64,000 bases of DNA from DASUPK01 sp963736685. Lineage in GTDB: Bacteria > Actinomycetota > Thermoleophilia > Solirubrobacterales > 70-9. The DNA lies in the NCBI GenBank assembly GCA_963736685.1, contig CAVTPZ010000015.1:1-64000 (forward strand), given 5' to 3'. The notes under the pieces are model-generated. The model saw only the letters and a program-made list of their open reading frames with translations. It did not search any database and was not told where the DNA came from. Every line of letters starts with the position of its first letter. Within the stretch, counting starts at the first letter, position 1. Below, piece after piece: positions 1 through 15,162 of this stretch. The translations under genes and the position numbers were made by a program.

Positions 1-2631
1 TCGGGTTCGTTCGCGAGCGCGCGGCAGGGGCCGCTGCCGAGCCCGTCGGCGCGCCGCCGCCTCCCTCGCCGGGGGCAGCCTCCGAGCCGCCTCCGGTCGC
101 GGAGGAGCCTGCCGTGCAGGCGGAGCAGGAGCAGGGATTCGTGCGGCGCGTGCCCGTTCCAATCCTTCGGCCGCCCCTTGATCGCTGCGTGCCGACCGGG
201 GTCGAGCTCGGCGCGGGCAGCCGCGTGGTCTTGATGCCGGACCGCGGCGGTGTCGGCGGCGGCGCTCGGCAGCCGGCTGCCAAGCTCGGCGTCGAGGTCC
301 TCGAGATCGAGGGCGAGCCCGACGCCGAGGAGCTCGAGGGGCGGCTCGTCGAGTGGAAGGCCCAGGGGGCCGGTTCAGGGCGTCTACTGGCTGCCCGCGC
401 TCGACGATGAAGGGCCCGCTCACCTCGCTCGATCCCGCGAGCTGGCGCGAGGGGCTGCGCATCCGTGTGAAGCTGCTCGCGACCACCATGCGGGTGCTCG
501 CCGATCAGGTCTCCCGCCCGGGCACCTTCCTCGTCTCGGCGACGCGCCTCGGGGGCCGCCACGGATACGACGCGGCGGGGGCGACGTCCGTCATGGGTGG
601 CGCCGTCGCCGGCTTCACCAAGGCGCTGGCCCGCGAGCGCGATGAGGCGCTGGTCAAGGTCGTCGACTTCGCGCCCAGCCGCAAGACCGCCGCGCTGGCG
701 GAGCTGCTGCTCGATGAGACGCTGCGCGACCCGGGCGCGGTCGAGGTCGGCCACGCGGACGAGCTGCGGTGGACCGTGGGCCTCGCCGAGCGCCCGGCCG
801 AGCACCCCGCGCGCGAGCTCACGGCCGAGACGACCTTCCTCGTCACCGGAGCGGCTGGCAGCATCGTGTCCGCGATCACGGCCGACCTGGCGTCCGCGTC
901 GGGCGGCACGTTCCACCTCTTCGACCTCGTGCCGGAGCCGGACCCGGACGATCCCGACCTGGAGCGCTTTGCCTCCGATCGCGACCAGCTCAAGCGCGAT
1001 CTCGCCGAGCGCATCAAGGACCGCGGCGAGCGCCCGACGCCGAAGCTGGTCGAGCGCGAGCTGGCGCGGATCGAGCGGGCAAGGGCGGCGCTCAGCGCCC
1101 TCGAGGCGATTCGCGAAGCGGGCGGCACCGCGCACTGGCACCAGGTGGACCTCACCGACCCGGCGCAGGTGGGAGAGGCGGTCGCCTCCGCTCGCGCCGG
1201 CGGTCGCATCGACGTCCTCATTCACGCCGCCGGGCTCGAGATCAGCCACTTCCTGCCCGACAAGCCGCAGGCGGAGTACGACCTCGTCTTCGACGTCAAG
1301 GCCGACGGCTGGTTCAACCTGCTGCACGCGCTTCGGGACACCGAGGTCGGGACGGCCGTGGTCTTCAGTTCGATCGCGGGTCGGTTCGGCAACGCCGGCC
1401 AGACCGACTACTCGGCCGCCAACGACCTTCTCTGCAAGAGCATTTCGTCGGTGCGGCGCGGGGGGCCGGTTGGCCGCGGCATCGCGATCGACTGGACGGC
1501 GTGGGCCGAGATCGGGATGGCAAGCCGCGGCTCGATCCCGAAGATGATGGAGATGGCCGGCATCGACATGCTGCCTCCTCGGGTCGGCGTGCCGATCGTC
1601 CGTCGCGAGCTGACGGCGCCGGCCCCGGCGGCGAGCTGCTGGTCGCGGGCTCGCTCGGGCTGATGCTCGAGGAGCGCCACCCTACCGGCGGCATCGACCC
1701 TGAGAAGGCGACCGAGCTCGTTGCGGCACCGCCGGGGCCGATGACCGGGCGGATCGCCGCGATGACGGTCGGCGAGGGGCTGCGGGTGCTTGCCGATCTC
1801 GATCCGAGCCGGCAGGCCTTCCTCAACGATCACCGCATCGACGGCATCCCGGTGCTTCCGGGGGTGATGGGGATCGAGGCGTTCGCGGAGGCCGCGGCGG
1901 CGCTCCTGCCAGGGTGGCACGTGGCCGCGGTGGAGGACGTCGACCTCTTGGCCCCCGTGAAGTTCTACCGGGACGAGCCGCGCACGATCGAGGTCCGCGC
2001 GCTCCTGCGGGACGCCGGCGACGGGACGGTGTGCGCCGATTGCGTGTTGATCGGGCGTCGGGAGCTCCAGGGGCAGGGCGAGCAGGAGACGGTCCACTTC
2101 ACCGGTCGGGTGCGCCTCACGAGCGACGTGCCGGCGGCTTCGCCCGCGGCCGGCGGCGGGCCCGGCGAGACGCCCGATCGCCCGGTCGTCGAGCACGATG
2201 CGGTCTATCGCGCCTACTTCCACGGTCCCGCATACCAGGTGCTCGAACGAGCGTGGCGCAGCGATGGCGCCGTGCTCGGGAAACTGGCGCCCGACCTGCC
2301 CCCCGACCACGAGCCGTTCGAGCAGCCGATGGAGATGGCGCCGCGCCTGATCGAGCTCTGCTTCCAGACCGCGGGCGTGTACGAGCTCGGCACGACCGGC
2401 CGGATGGCGCTTCCGACGCACGTCGATCGGGTGACCAGCTTCGCCGGTGACGTCTCGGCCCCGCTCTGGGCCGTCGTCAAGCCGCGCGATGGCGATGACG
2501 ACGGAGTCGACGCCGAGGTCGTGGACGGGTCCGGCCACGTACAGGTGAGGCTCGAGGGTTATCGCACGATCGAGCTGCCGGGCCAAACGGGAGAGGACGT
2601 ACTCGAGCCCCTCCGCACGGCGATGACCTAG
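1..2631 (+). CDS. Polyketide synthase, PUFA-synthase-like: KR and dehydratase domains (5'-partial, frameshifted)
   Basis: This is the 3' part of a large type I polyketide/fatty acid synthase that runs in from the left edge. A Pro/Ala-rich linker (bases 1-140) precedes a ketoreductase made of a structural half (about 150-800) and a catalytic SDR half (830-1600). The SDR half has a VTGAAGS nucleotide loop, FSSIAGRFG and the catalytic Tyr in TDYSAAND. A hot-dog dehydratase follows, with HRIDGIPVLPG (the H-x3-G-x4-P active-site motif) at about 1833-1865 and YFHGPAYQ in its second half. Reading the whole protein needs frame changes near 367-371 (extra G in a G run), 405 (extra base in GGGCCC) and 1615 (one base missing), plus a possible compensating pair near 260-290. 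The helical insertion in the KR (ERELARIERARAALSAL) resembles PfaA-type synthases. It probably makes a long-chain or unusual lipid; the product cannot be read. The carboxylase gene starts 18 bases downstream. Confidence 0.82.
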
Positions 2632-2649
2632 GCGGGGGCGGACCGAGCC

Positions 2650-8261
<5,612 letters not shown>

Positions 8262-8918
8262 CGTCCCGGCTGCGGACGACTGGCTGAGCGCCCGCGGAGC
8301 GGGCGACGCTGGCCGGCCTGCGGGCGGAAAGGCGCAGAGCCGACTGGCGCCTGGGCCGGTGGGCGGCGAAGGCGGCGCTCGCGGCGTGGAGCGGAGCGTC
8401 GATCGGCGAGCTGGAGATCGTGGCCTCCGACGGCGGCGCGCCGGAGGCCTTCCTCGATGGCGAGCGCGCCGGTGCGGCGCTATCGCTCAGCCATCGCAAT
8501 GGGCGCGCGCTCGCGGTCGTGGCCGATGTCGGTGTCGCAATTGGGTGTGACCTCGAGGCCATCGAGCCGCGCAGCGGGGCGTTCGTGAGAACGTGGCTCG
8601 CCCCGGCCGAGCGCGCCAGCGTGCTCGCCGCCGGCCGGGCCGGGAGCGCGCGTCTCGCCAACCTGCTCTGGACCGCCAAGGAGGCGGCGGCGAAGGCGCG
8701 AGGCGAAGGGCTCCGCTTGGACGTGCGCCAGGCGATCGTCTCGCTCGAGTGGGACACATCGAGTCACGGAGAGTGGCGGCCGCTCGGCGTGCGTTGGGAC
8801 CGCGAGGGTCTGACGGCGCACGGCTGGTGGCGCGAGGAGCCGAGCTGGATCTTCGCTTTCGTGAGCGAGCGGCCGACCCCGGCGCCTGTCCGCTTGACTG
8901 GACCTGGTCAGCCTCCGG

Positions 8919-11348
8919 TCACAGCGGGCGCTCCACCGTTGCACCGGCCTCAAGCTGGACGACCTCGCCCTTGATGCCGACCCTGATCGGATAGACGTCG
9001 GCTGGGCGGGCGCTGACCCTGATTCGGTCCCTCGTGACCTCGATCTCCAGTCCCCAGTGGCGCCGGTAGCGGATCCTGAACCTCAGCCTGATCAGGTCCT
9101 CAGGGAGGCTCGGGCTCAGCCAGAGCACCTCCTCCCTCGTCTCTATCCCCGTGTAGGCGCGCTGCACGAGGTCAACCGTTCCGGCCATGGCGCCGAGGTG
9201 CACGCCCTCTGAAGTCGTGCCGCCCTGGGTGTCGAGCAGGTCGCTCTCGAGTGCCTCGGAGAAGAGCCTCCAGGCGCGCTCGCGATCGGAGCGGACCAGC
9301 ACCCACGCGTGGACCACCTTGCTCAGGGTCGAGCCGTGCGATGTACGCGCCAGGTAGTACTCGATGTTCTTGGGGATCGTGTCGTCCTCGAACCGATAGC
9401 CGAGTCGCTCGAAGAGCCTCCGCAACTCGTCGGCCGACAGCAGGTAGAAGAGCATGAGCGCGTCCGCCTGCTTCGAGGCCTTGTACCGGTTGGGGCTGTC
9501 TCCCTCGGCCTCGAGGATTCGGTCGAGCCGCTGGATGTTCCCGTACCTCTCTCGATAGCCCTCCCAATCGAGCTCCTCCAGCTCCTCGTAGCCCTCGAAC
9601 TGGCTGATGATCCCGTTGTCGTGGAAGGGGAGAAGCAGCTTGCGGCTGATCTCGTCCCACCTGCTCGAGCTCGTCGCGGCGCAACCTGAGCGTGTGCGAG
9701 AGCTCCTCGCGGCGCTGCTCGGGAAGAGCGTCGAGGACGTCGTGCGCTCGCCAGAGCACCCATGCCGCCATCGCGTTGGTGTAGGCGTTGTTGTCGATGC
9801 CGGGACGGTCGGAGCCGGGGTAGGCATCGTGGTACTCGTCGGGACCAACCACCCCGCGGATCACGTACCGCCCGCGAGCAGGGTCGTAGGTGGCGATGCT
9901 CGCCCAGAAGCGAGCGATCTCGATGAACATCTCCGCTCCGTAGAAGGCGAGAAACTCGACGTCATTGGTCGCCTGGTGGTACAGCCAGACGTCGTAGGCG
10001 ATCGCAGCGTTGATGTGTCGCTGAAGGCGGGAGTTGTCCGGGGTCCAGCGGCCGGAGCGCGGGTTGAGATGGATCGTGGGCGTCAGCTCGGCGCCGTTCG
10101 AGCCGCTCTGCCACGGGTACAAGGCCCCTTCATATCCCAGCTCCCTCGCGGCCCAACGGGCTCTGCCGAGCCGCCGGTAGCGATAACGGAGCAGGGTCCG
10201 TGTGAGGTCCGGAAGGCGCAGGTTGAGGAAGGGGAAGACGAACAGCGCGTCCCAGAAGATGTGTCCACGGTACGCCTCCCCGGCCAATCCGCGAGCCGGG
10301 ACCCCGGCGTCGACGTCGGCGGTGTGCTCCGAGATGTTCCCGAGGAGGTGGTAGATGTGGAGGCGCAGCTCGGTCGAGGCGGACTCGTCGCTGTCCTCGA
10401 ACTCGAGCGAGCAGAGATCCCAGAGCTCGTCCCAGCGCAAAACGTGGTCCGAGAGCAGGTCCTCGAACCCGCCCGCCGAACCGCTTCGCGGCGAGCCTCC
10501 AGGCCCGGCTCGGAGACCGCCGGCTCGCGCGACGTGTGCAGCGCGACGACCTTCTCCGCTGCGATCTCCTCTCCCTGGGTCGCCTCCGACTGGATCTCGA
10601 GGCCGATCCAGGCCGGTTCCTCGATCACGGTGGTCGTGACCGGGGCGATCTGGCCGTCGCGTAGGAGCCGCGTGCGTGCGACCTCGGCGACCCGGATGTG
10701 CGACTGGCTGGTTTCGGCCTCGAGCAGGATCGTCTCGGAGTCCCAGGCACTCACCTCGATCGGCACCAGATGGCGGCCCGCGAGGCCCCGATAGCGGGCG
10801 ACGCCGCCGTTGGACACCCGGCCGTCGAGCGCTGAGCGGAAGGTCACGCTGCCCGACCAGTTGACCGGAAGCAGGGTCGTCTGGAGCGCGGCGATGTTCG
10901 GGTCCGCCATGCTCAGGAACCGGCGCTCCGTCATCTCGGTCTCACGACCCTCGGCGTCGTGGAAACGCAGCCGCCGCGTGAGCACCGCGCGGCGCAAGTC
11001 GAGTTCCTGACGGTATTCGGCGAGCCTGACCGTGGCGACGTCGAGCCACTCGCCATCCTCGATCCGGAAACTGAAGCGGAGCCAGTTCGGCAGGTTGACG
11101 ATCGACTCGTCCTCCACCTCGCGGCCCGCCACCTCGCTCGCCAGCCTGTTGTAACAGCCGGCCGCATAGGTGCCCGGATAGTGGACGCCGTCCGCATCCG
11201 CCTCGGCCGCCGCGGCACGGCTGGCGAAGCGCCCGTTTCCGAGCGCGCAGAGCGCCTCGCGCAGCGGCTCTTGGGCCGGGTCGAAGCCTTCGTAGACCAG
11301 CGACCAGCCGCTGAGGATCGGGGCCCTCGCGGCGACCGGGTCGCTCAT
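8919..11348 (-). CDS. Glycoside hydrolase family 65 disaccharide phosphorylase (trehalose/maltose/kojibiose type), two frameshifts
   Basis: Enzymes of this family cleave an alpha-linked glucose disaccharide with inorganic phosphate, giving beta-glucose 1-phosphate and glucose. The order is an N-terminal beta-sandwich (SGWSLVYEGFDP, RFLSMADPNIA), the (alpha/alpha)6 barrel with the general acid Glu in VVGPDEYHDAYPG, and the phosphate-binding loop TSHGSTLS, then the C-terminal cap. About 805 residues after repair matches the family. Frames change near 10475 (one base missing before GFEDLLSDH) and near 9668 (one extra base before RWDEISRKL). The beta-phosphoglucomutase lies immediately upstream with a 4-base ATGA overlap, the usual pairing that feeds beta-G1P into glycolysis as G6P. 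Which disaccharide is used cannot be decided from sequence alone. Confidence 0.87.
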
Positions 11349-12108
11349 CGGTTGTTCCCTGACGCGGGCGAAACGCGCACCTCACCCAGATCGCCAACCA
11401 GGATGTCGGCGCCGCGTTCCCGGAGCTCGTCGGCATGGCCAGCGCGATCGACGCCTATGACAAGCCCAAAGCCCCCGCGACGCCCGGCCTCGACGCCGGC
11501 AAGCGCGTCCTCGACCACGGCGGCGCGAGCCGGCTCGACCCCGAGCCGCCGAGCCGCCTCGAGGAAGACCGCGGGGTTGGGCTTCCCTGTCAGCCCCAGC
11601 TCGTCCGCGTCCAGGCCATCGACCTTCGCGTCGAAGAGTTCGGCGACTCCCGCCGCCTCGAGCACGTCGGCGCAGTTGCGCGACGCAGAGATGATCGCCG
11701 TCCGACACCCGGTTGCGCGAAGCCGGCGCAGCAGCGCGATCGAGGATGGAAAGGAGGCGACCCCCCCTCGCGCAACTGGGAGAGGAAGAGCTCATCCTTG
11801 CGATTGCCCAACCCGCATACGGTCTCCGCAGCGGGGAGATCGCCGGGGTCTCCGCGCGGGACGGAGATCCCACGGGAGGCGAGAAACGACTCCACTCCGT
11901 CGTAGCGAGGCTTTCCGTCGACGTACAGGTAGTAGTCGTCTGCCGAGAACGGTTGTTGGTCCTCGCCCTCATGGTCTGCCCGGTCCACGAGGAACTGGTC
12001 GAACATCCGCTTCCAGACGGCGGCGTGGACAGACGCGGTGTCGGTGATCACGCCATCGAGATCGAAGATCACCGCATCGAGACGATCCACTCGGATCTCG
12101 TTCACCAA
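11345..12108 (-). CDS. pgmB: Beta-phosphoglucomutase, HAD superfamily (broken at a C7 run, 11761-11767)
   Basis: The product interconverts beta-glucose 1-phosphate and glucose 6-phosphate through an aspartyl-phosphate. HAD motifs are all present once the frame is repaired: DAVIFDLDGVITDTA at the N terminus (nucleophile and acid/base aspartates), IISASRNCADVLEAAG (motif II Ser), GKPNPAVFLEAA (motif III Lys) and AAVVEDALAGVEAG (motif IV acidic pair). On the coding strand the text LREGG runs into a G7 tract; an eighth G would give LREGGVASFPSSIALLRRL and join both halves in one frame. Start is TTG at 12108 or GTG at 12105. Coupled by a 4-base overlap to the GH65 phosphorylase downstream. Its promoter must lie in the 130-base gap shared with the divergent HMG-CoA reductase gene. 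Confidence 0.85.
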
Positions 12109-12238
12109 TGGTGCACCCTAATGCTCCTGCACCGATCCGGTGACGAATGACCCCTGGCCCGCGGGCCTGGATCGCTCGCCCACTGGGGTTCTTGGTGCTG
12201 TAATTGGGTGCCAAGCGTTCAATCGGAGGCGATGTTCT

Positions 12239-13387
12239 ATGCCCCAGATCCTCGGAGCCAACCCGGCGATGCGACGGGCCTGGCTTGAGCACAACACCGG
12301 GCACGCCATGGAAGCCGTCGCGGAGATGGCGTTCGCGCCCGAAGAAGCCCGCGGCAACGTCGAGAATCTCGTGGGGGCGACGCAAGTCCCGCTCGGCATA
12401 GGCGGACCCATCCTTGTCAAGGGACAGCACGCCGACGGGCTGTTCTTCGTGCCGTTCGCCACCACGGAGGGGACTCTCGTCACGACCTACCAGTACGGCA
12501 TGCGCGCGATCACCGAGGCGGGTGGCGCCAACGCGTACGTGACGGGAGACGCGCTCGACATCACCCCCTGCTTCGTGGTGGGGACGACGCGAGACGCGCT
12601 CGCCCTGGCGAGCTGGCTTGACGATCATCTGAGCGAGCTCCAGCTTGTGGCCGCCGAGAGCACGGTCCATGGCCGTCTGGTCGAGATCCGCCCGCACGTG
12701 TTCGGCCGGCGCGTCTTTGCGCAGTTCGTGTTCAGCACGGGCGACGCAATGGGCCTCAACATGGTCAATCTCGCGGTGGACCGGATCTGCCGGCGGGTCG
12801 CTGAGGCGGTGCCGTGCGAGCGGTGGTACCTGCGCTGCAACTACTCGAGCGACAAGAAGCCCGCCGCCATCAACCTGTTCCGGGCCTATGGCAAGGAGGT
12901 GGCGATCGACCTGACCCTGCCGGCAAGCGTCGTCGAGGCGCATCTCGGCGTGTCGCCCTCCGATCTGGTCGAGTTCGCGGCCTCCGGTCGGCTCGGCACC
13001 ATGCAGGCGGGCGCGCTCGGGGCGAACGCCCACTTCGCGAACGGCCTGGCCGCCATCTACATCGCGTGCGGGCAGGACGTCGCGCAGATCGTCAATGCGA
13101 GCATCGGCTTCCTGGACGTCGAGTTGGTTGGCGCGGGCGACCTCTACGTGGCCGCCCGGCTGCCGAACCTGGTGGTCGGCACGGTTGGCGGTGGGACCAG
13201 CCTCCCGACGCAGCGCGAGTGCCTGGCCCTGCTCGGCTGCGACGGCGAAGGCACGGCGCGGAAGTTCGCCGAGATCGTGGGGGCCACCCTCGTCGCCGGC
13301 GAGCTCGCGATCTGCGCCGCACTGACCAATGACCGGTTCATCGAGGCCCACCGGCGGAACCGGCTGAACACCGCCGTTGCCGGGTAA
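12239..13387 (+). CDS. Hydroxymethylglutaryl-CoA reductase
   Basis: The enzyme reduces HMG-CoA to mevalonate with NAD(P)H, the committing step of the mevalonate route to isoprenoids. The 382-residue protein carries ENLVGATQVPLGIGG near 42 (dimerisation and CoA motif), the catalytic Glu77 in ATTEG, Lys206 in SSDKKPAAIN, Asp280 in GQDVAQIV, VGTVGGGTSLPTQ at 314 (nucleotide binding) and the proton-relay His371 near the C terminus. A complete set of catalytic residues argues for an active enzyme. Start at the ATG preceded by GGAGG with a 9-base spacer; an upstream in-frame extension has no such signal. Other mevalonate genes are not in the window. The gene is divergent from beta-PGM and near the PKS locus, so a role in a secondary isoprenoid is possible but unproven. 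Confidence 0.93.
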   Translation: MPQILGANPAMRRAWLEHNTGHAMEAVAEMAFAPEEARGNVENLVGATQVPLGIGGPILVKGQHADGLFFVPFATTEGTLVTTYQYGMRAITEAGGANAYVTGDALDITPCFVVGTTRDALALASWLDDHLSELQLVAAESTVHGRLVEIRPHVFGRRVFAQFVFSTGDAMGLNMVNLAVDRICRRVAEAVPCERWYLRCNYSSDKKPAAINLFRAYGKEVAIDLTLPASVVEAHLGVSPSDLVEFAASGRLGTMQAGALGANAHFANGLAAIYIACGQDVAQIVNASIGFLDVELVGAGDLYVAARLPNLVVGTVGGGTSLPTQRECLALLGCDGEGTARKFAEIVGATLVAGELAICAALTNDRFIEAHRRNRLNTAVAG

Positions 13388-13805
13388 CCGCCGCCACCGA
13401 CAGCGGTCAACGCCAGGGCGCCACCGGCGTCCGCGGGAATGGGACGGCGAGCGCTCAAGCGGGCAGCTCGGCCGCCGCACAGCGTCGAACGGGGCGTTGG
13501 GCCAAGGTGCCAAACGAGGTGCCAAACTGAGCGAAAGTGGGGGAATCTCAGAACAGGGAGAAGCGCATCAGCAAGCCGAATCCGAGCTGAGCTGACCCCC
13601 CTCTTTCTGGTTGTGGTCCAGGTGGTCGCCGGTTCGAGTCCGGTCGCTCACCCTCCTGGCCGCTCGCTGCGGCTTTGTCAGCCACTTCTCCCGGAGATGG
13701 GACCGGGACCTGTCAGGGTGTGGCCCACTAGGGCCACCGACAGCGATCCCTCACAGTCGGGGTCGGGGTCAAGGGCTATAGATGCGCTACCAGAGAGGGG
13801 CAAGG
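13388..13805. other. Non-coding stretch with tRNA fragment and short direct repeat
   Basis: About 420 bases without a convincing gene lie between the HMG-CoA reductase and the small accessory genes. Two things stand out: a tandem AGGTGCCAAAC direct repeat at 13505-13515 and 13517-13527, and a tRNA-like 3' fragment at 13621-13652. In one frame the repeat reads AKVPNEVPN followed by a stop, which could be the tail of a lost integrase, but no other integrase sequence is present. I see no clear intrinsic terminator or promoter. Confidence 0.5.
13621..13652 (+). other. 3' tRNA fragment, possible attachment site
   Basis: GGTGGTC is followed by a five-pair stem GCCGG / CCGGT enclosing the T-loop TTCGAGT, then CGCTCACC, just as the variable loop, T-arm and acceptor 3' strand of a tRNA would read. 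No matching 5' half (a GTGAGCG acceptor strand, D-arm or anticodon arm) is found upstream. Site-specific integrases leave such 3' duplicates behind at element borders. No second copy or integrase is visible in this window. Confidence 0.45.
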
Positions 13806-14006
13806 ATGCTCCCCAGCACGACGCTCGCCGAAGGGCACGTCCACAGGATGCTCACGAGTGGGTCCCCGTTCGAAGAGATCGAGGACTACATCAACAAGAC
13901 CAAGCTGCGCGATCTCCAGAAGTCGGCGCTTTGGCTGATCGCCTGGTCGGGCCAGGAGCGTTCGGTCCAACGCAGAGTTGCCCACGAGGCCTTGGTCCTC
14001 AGCTAG
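13806..14006 (+). CDS. Small conserved hypothetical protein (66 aa)
   Basis: I do not recognise a named family. The 66-residue product (MLPSTTLAEGHVHRMLTS, EEIEDYINKTKLRD, QKSALWLIAWSGQE) is mainly helical, acidic in the middle and ends in RRVAHEALVL. Start at the ATG preceded by GAGAGGGGCAAGG; an in-frame ATG at 13782 lacks a ribosome site. The amphipathic helices and lack of a signal peptide suggest a soluble cytoplasmic protein. The gene stands alone between the tRNA fragment and the divergent regulator pair, facing the convergent 14058-14330 gene. Confidence 0.6.
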   Translation: MLPSTTLAEGHVHRMLTSGSPFEEIEDYINKTKLRDLQKSALWLIAWSGQERSVQRRVAHEALVLS

Positions 14007-14057
14007 AGGGAAGAAACCAGGGCCCTCTTTCGACGGACCCTGGTCACAGCGGTCGTA

Positions 14058-14330
14058 CTACGCCGCTGCAGTCTCCGGAAGGCCGACGGCGGTCTCTTCG
14101 TCGATCTCGATGTAGGTGTTCTCGGTCACGCCGGCGGTGGCGGGGTCGAGATAGCCGCGAAGTCCGTCGATCGAGTCCGTCTGCCACACGCAGGTGGCCA
14201 CGGATCCGTCCTTCGGGGGGAGGAACTGCTGCAGATGACTGCCGTCCGGTCCTCCTCCAGCGACTTCCTTGGCGTCCATCGTGTTGAACTTCTCCAAATC
14301 GGTGATCCGGTGCTGCACCACTACATGCAT
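14058..14330 (-). CDS. Small hypothetical protein, possible dimeric alpha/beta-barrel fold (90 aa)
   Basis: The product begins MHVVVQHRITDLEKFNTMD and continues through SHLQQFLPPKDGSVATCVW and YLDPATAGVTENTYIEID. A beta strand, helix, and paired strands ending in a charged strand are the usual order of the dimeric alpha/beta-barrel (ABM-like) proteins, but no catalytic motif is recognisable and the assignment is only structural intuition. It is transcribed away from the winged-helix gene at 14417, and the 86-base gap between them is AT-rich and holds a palindrome, so this gene is the likely target of that regulator. Confidence 0.6.
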   Translation of the reverse strand: MHVVVQHRITDLEKFNTMDAKEVAGGGPDGSHLQQFLPPKDGSVATCVWQTDSIDGLRGYLDPATAGVTENTYIEIDEETAVGLPETAAA

Positions 14331-14392
14331 GTGTTACCTCCGTTGAGTCGAGTCAAGGTGGGCGACTTGCACGACGAACATATCATGCTATC

Positions 14393-14408
14393 TATATCTA
14401 GTGATATA
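14393..14408. promoter_or_regulatory. Palindromic operator in a divergent promoter region
   Basis: TATATC-TAGT-GATATA is an inverted repeat with perfect 6-base arms and a 4-base centre. It sits 8 bases before the ATG of the winged-helix regulator and in the gap shared with the divergent 14058-14330 gene. In DNA this GC-rich, a run of AT-rich symmetric sequence is conspicuous. It most likely serves as the regulator's own binding site and overlaps its promoter. Confidence 0.55.
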
Positions 14409-14416
14409 AGTCAGAT

Positions 14417-14755
14417 ATGCCCGACTACCAGTTCCTCACCAACCACGCACAGGTCCTGCTCTGCATCGCGCACGATCCTGGCATCCGCCTGCGCGATATC
14501 GCCGAGACGGTCGGAATCACGGAGCGAAGCGCTCACAGGATCGTCTCCGAGCTGGTGGACGACGGCTACGTCGCTCGGGAACGGATCGGCAGGCGAAACG
14601 TCTACAAGGTGGAGCCTGAGCTGCCCCTGCTTCATCCCCTCACCCAGGAGACATCGCAACGAAGGATCGGCGATCTGCTCGAGGTGCTTCTCGGCGAGGA
14701 CGGACGGGAGCCGGCTCGACGGAAATCCAGGCCCAGGCGCGCCACCGGCAGGTGA
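14417..14755 (+). CDS. Winged-helix transcriptional regulator (112 aa)
   Basis: Residues 8-75 form a winged helix-turn-helix of the MarR/ArsR-like style: HAQVLLCIAHDPGIRLRDIA, then ETVGITERSAHRIVSELV as the recognition region and GYVARERIGRRNVYKV as the wing. The C terminus (about 85-112) is short, basic and probably disordered. No metal-binding or ligand pocket is evident. No Shine-Dalgarno sequence precedes the ATG, so the message may be leaderless. The palindrome immediately upstream and the divergent gene suggest autoregulation and control of the neighbour at 14058. Confidence 0.8.
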   Translation: MPDYQFLTNHAQVLLCIAHDPGIRLRDIAETVGITERSAHRIVSELVDDGYVARERIGRRNVYKVEPELPLLHPLTQETSQRRIGDLLEVLLGEDGREPARRKSRPRRATGR

Positions 14756-14773
14756 GGGAGGACTCCTGACTCC

Positions 14774-14965
14774 TCAGGAGCCTCCGAGCTCCTGCTCGGC
14801 CCTCCGCAACAGACCTTCAGACAGGCTGCAAACCCGCTCGAGCTCCCTGAGCTGGGCGGGACTCGTCGGCCGCGGGCCGTGCATCTTGGCCCGATAGAGA
14901 TCACGACGCTGACGGTGGTGCCGGGCCTCGATTCTCAGTTCGTCTAGACGCTCCGGAGAGGTCAT
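14774..14965 (-). CDS. Small hypothetical helical protein (63 aa)
   Basis: The 63-residue product (MTSPERLDELRIEARHHRQR, MHGPRPTSPAQLREL, LLRRAEQELGG) is very rich in Arg, Leu and Glu and looks like two helices separated by a GPRPTSP turn. No catalytic motif is visible and I cannot name a family. It follows the 56-residue gene by 8 bases on the same strand and is the last member of the four-gene operon starting at 15662. Confidence 0.5.
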   Translation of the reverse strand: MTSPERLDELRIEARHHRQRRDLYRAKMHGPRPTSPAQLRELERVCSLSEGLLRRAEQELGGS

Positions 14966-14973
14966 CGCCTCGA

Positions 14974-15144
14974 CTACCCGATGTCCTCGGCCTCCATCGC
15001 GTCAGTAACCGCCCACCCAACCCGCTCAACCAGCTGTGCGGCGTGGTGACTGTCGGCCAGGTGCTCGGGTTGGACGTTCTCCGAGAGCATCACGGCGGAG
15101 TCCTGGTCGGCGCTTGCGTTGCTCATAACGATGATCTTGGGCAT
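14974..15144 (-). CDS. Small hypothetical protein (56 aa)
   Basis: The 56-residue product reads MPKIIVMSNASADQDSAVML at the start, ENVQPEHLADSHHAAQLVER in the middle and ends DAMEAEDIG. The start is well supported: GGAAGGAAC lies about 8 bases before the ATG. The opening beta strand followed by acidic and His-containing helices suggests a small soluble fold; I do not recognise the family. It sits 18 bases after the two-repeat 123-residue gene and 8 bases before the 63-residue gene, all on one strand. Confidence 0.6.
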   Translation of the reverse strand: MPKIIVMSNASADQDSAVMLSENVQPEHLADSHHAAQLVERVGWAVTDAMEAEDIG

Positions 15145-15162
15145 AAGCCTGTTCCTTCCGGT

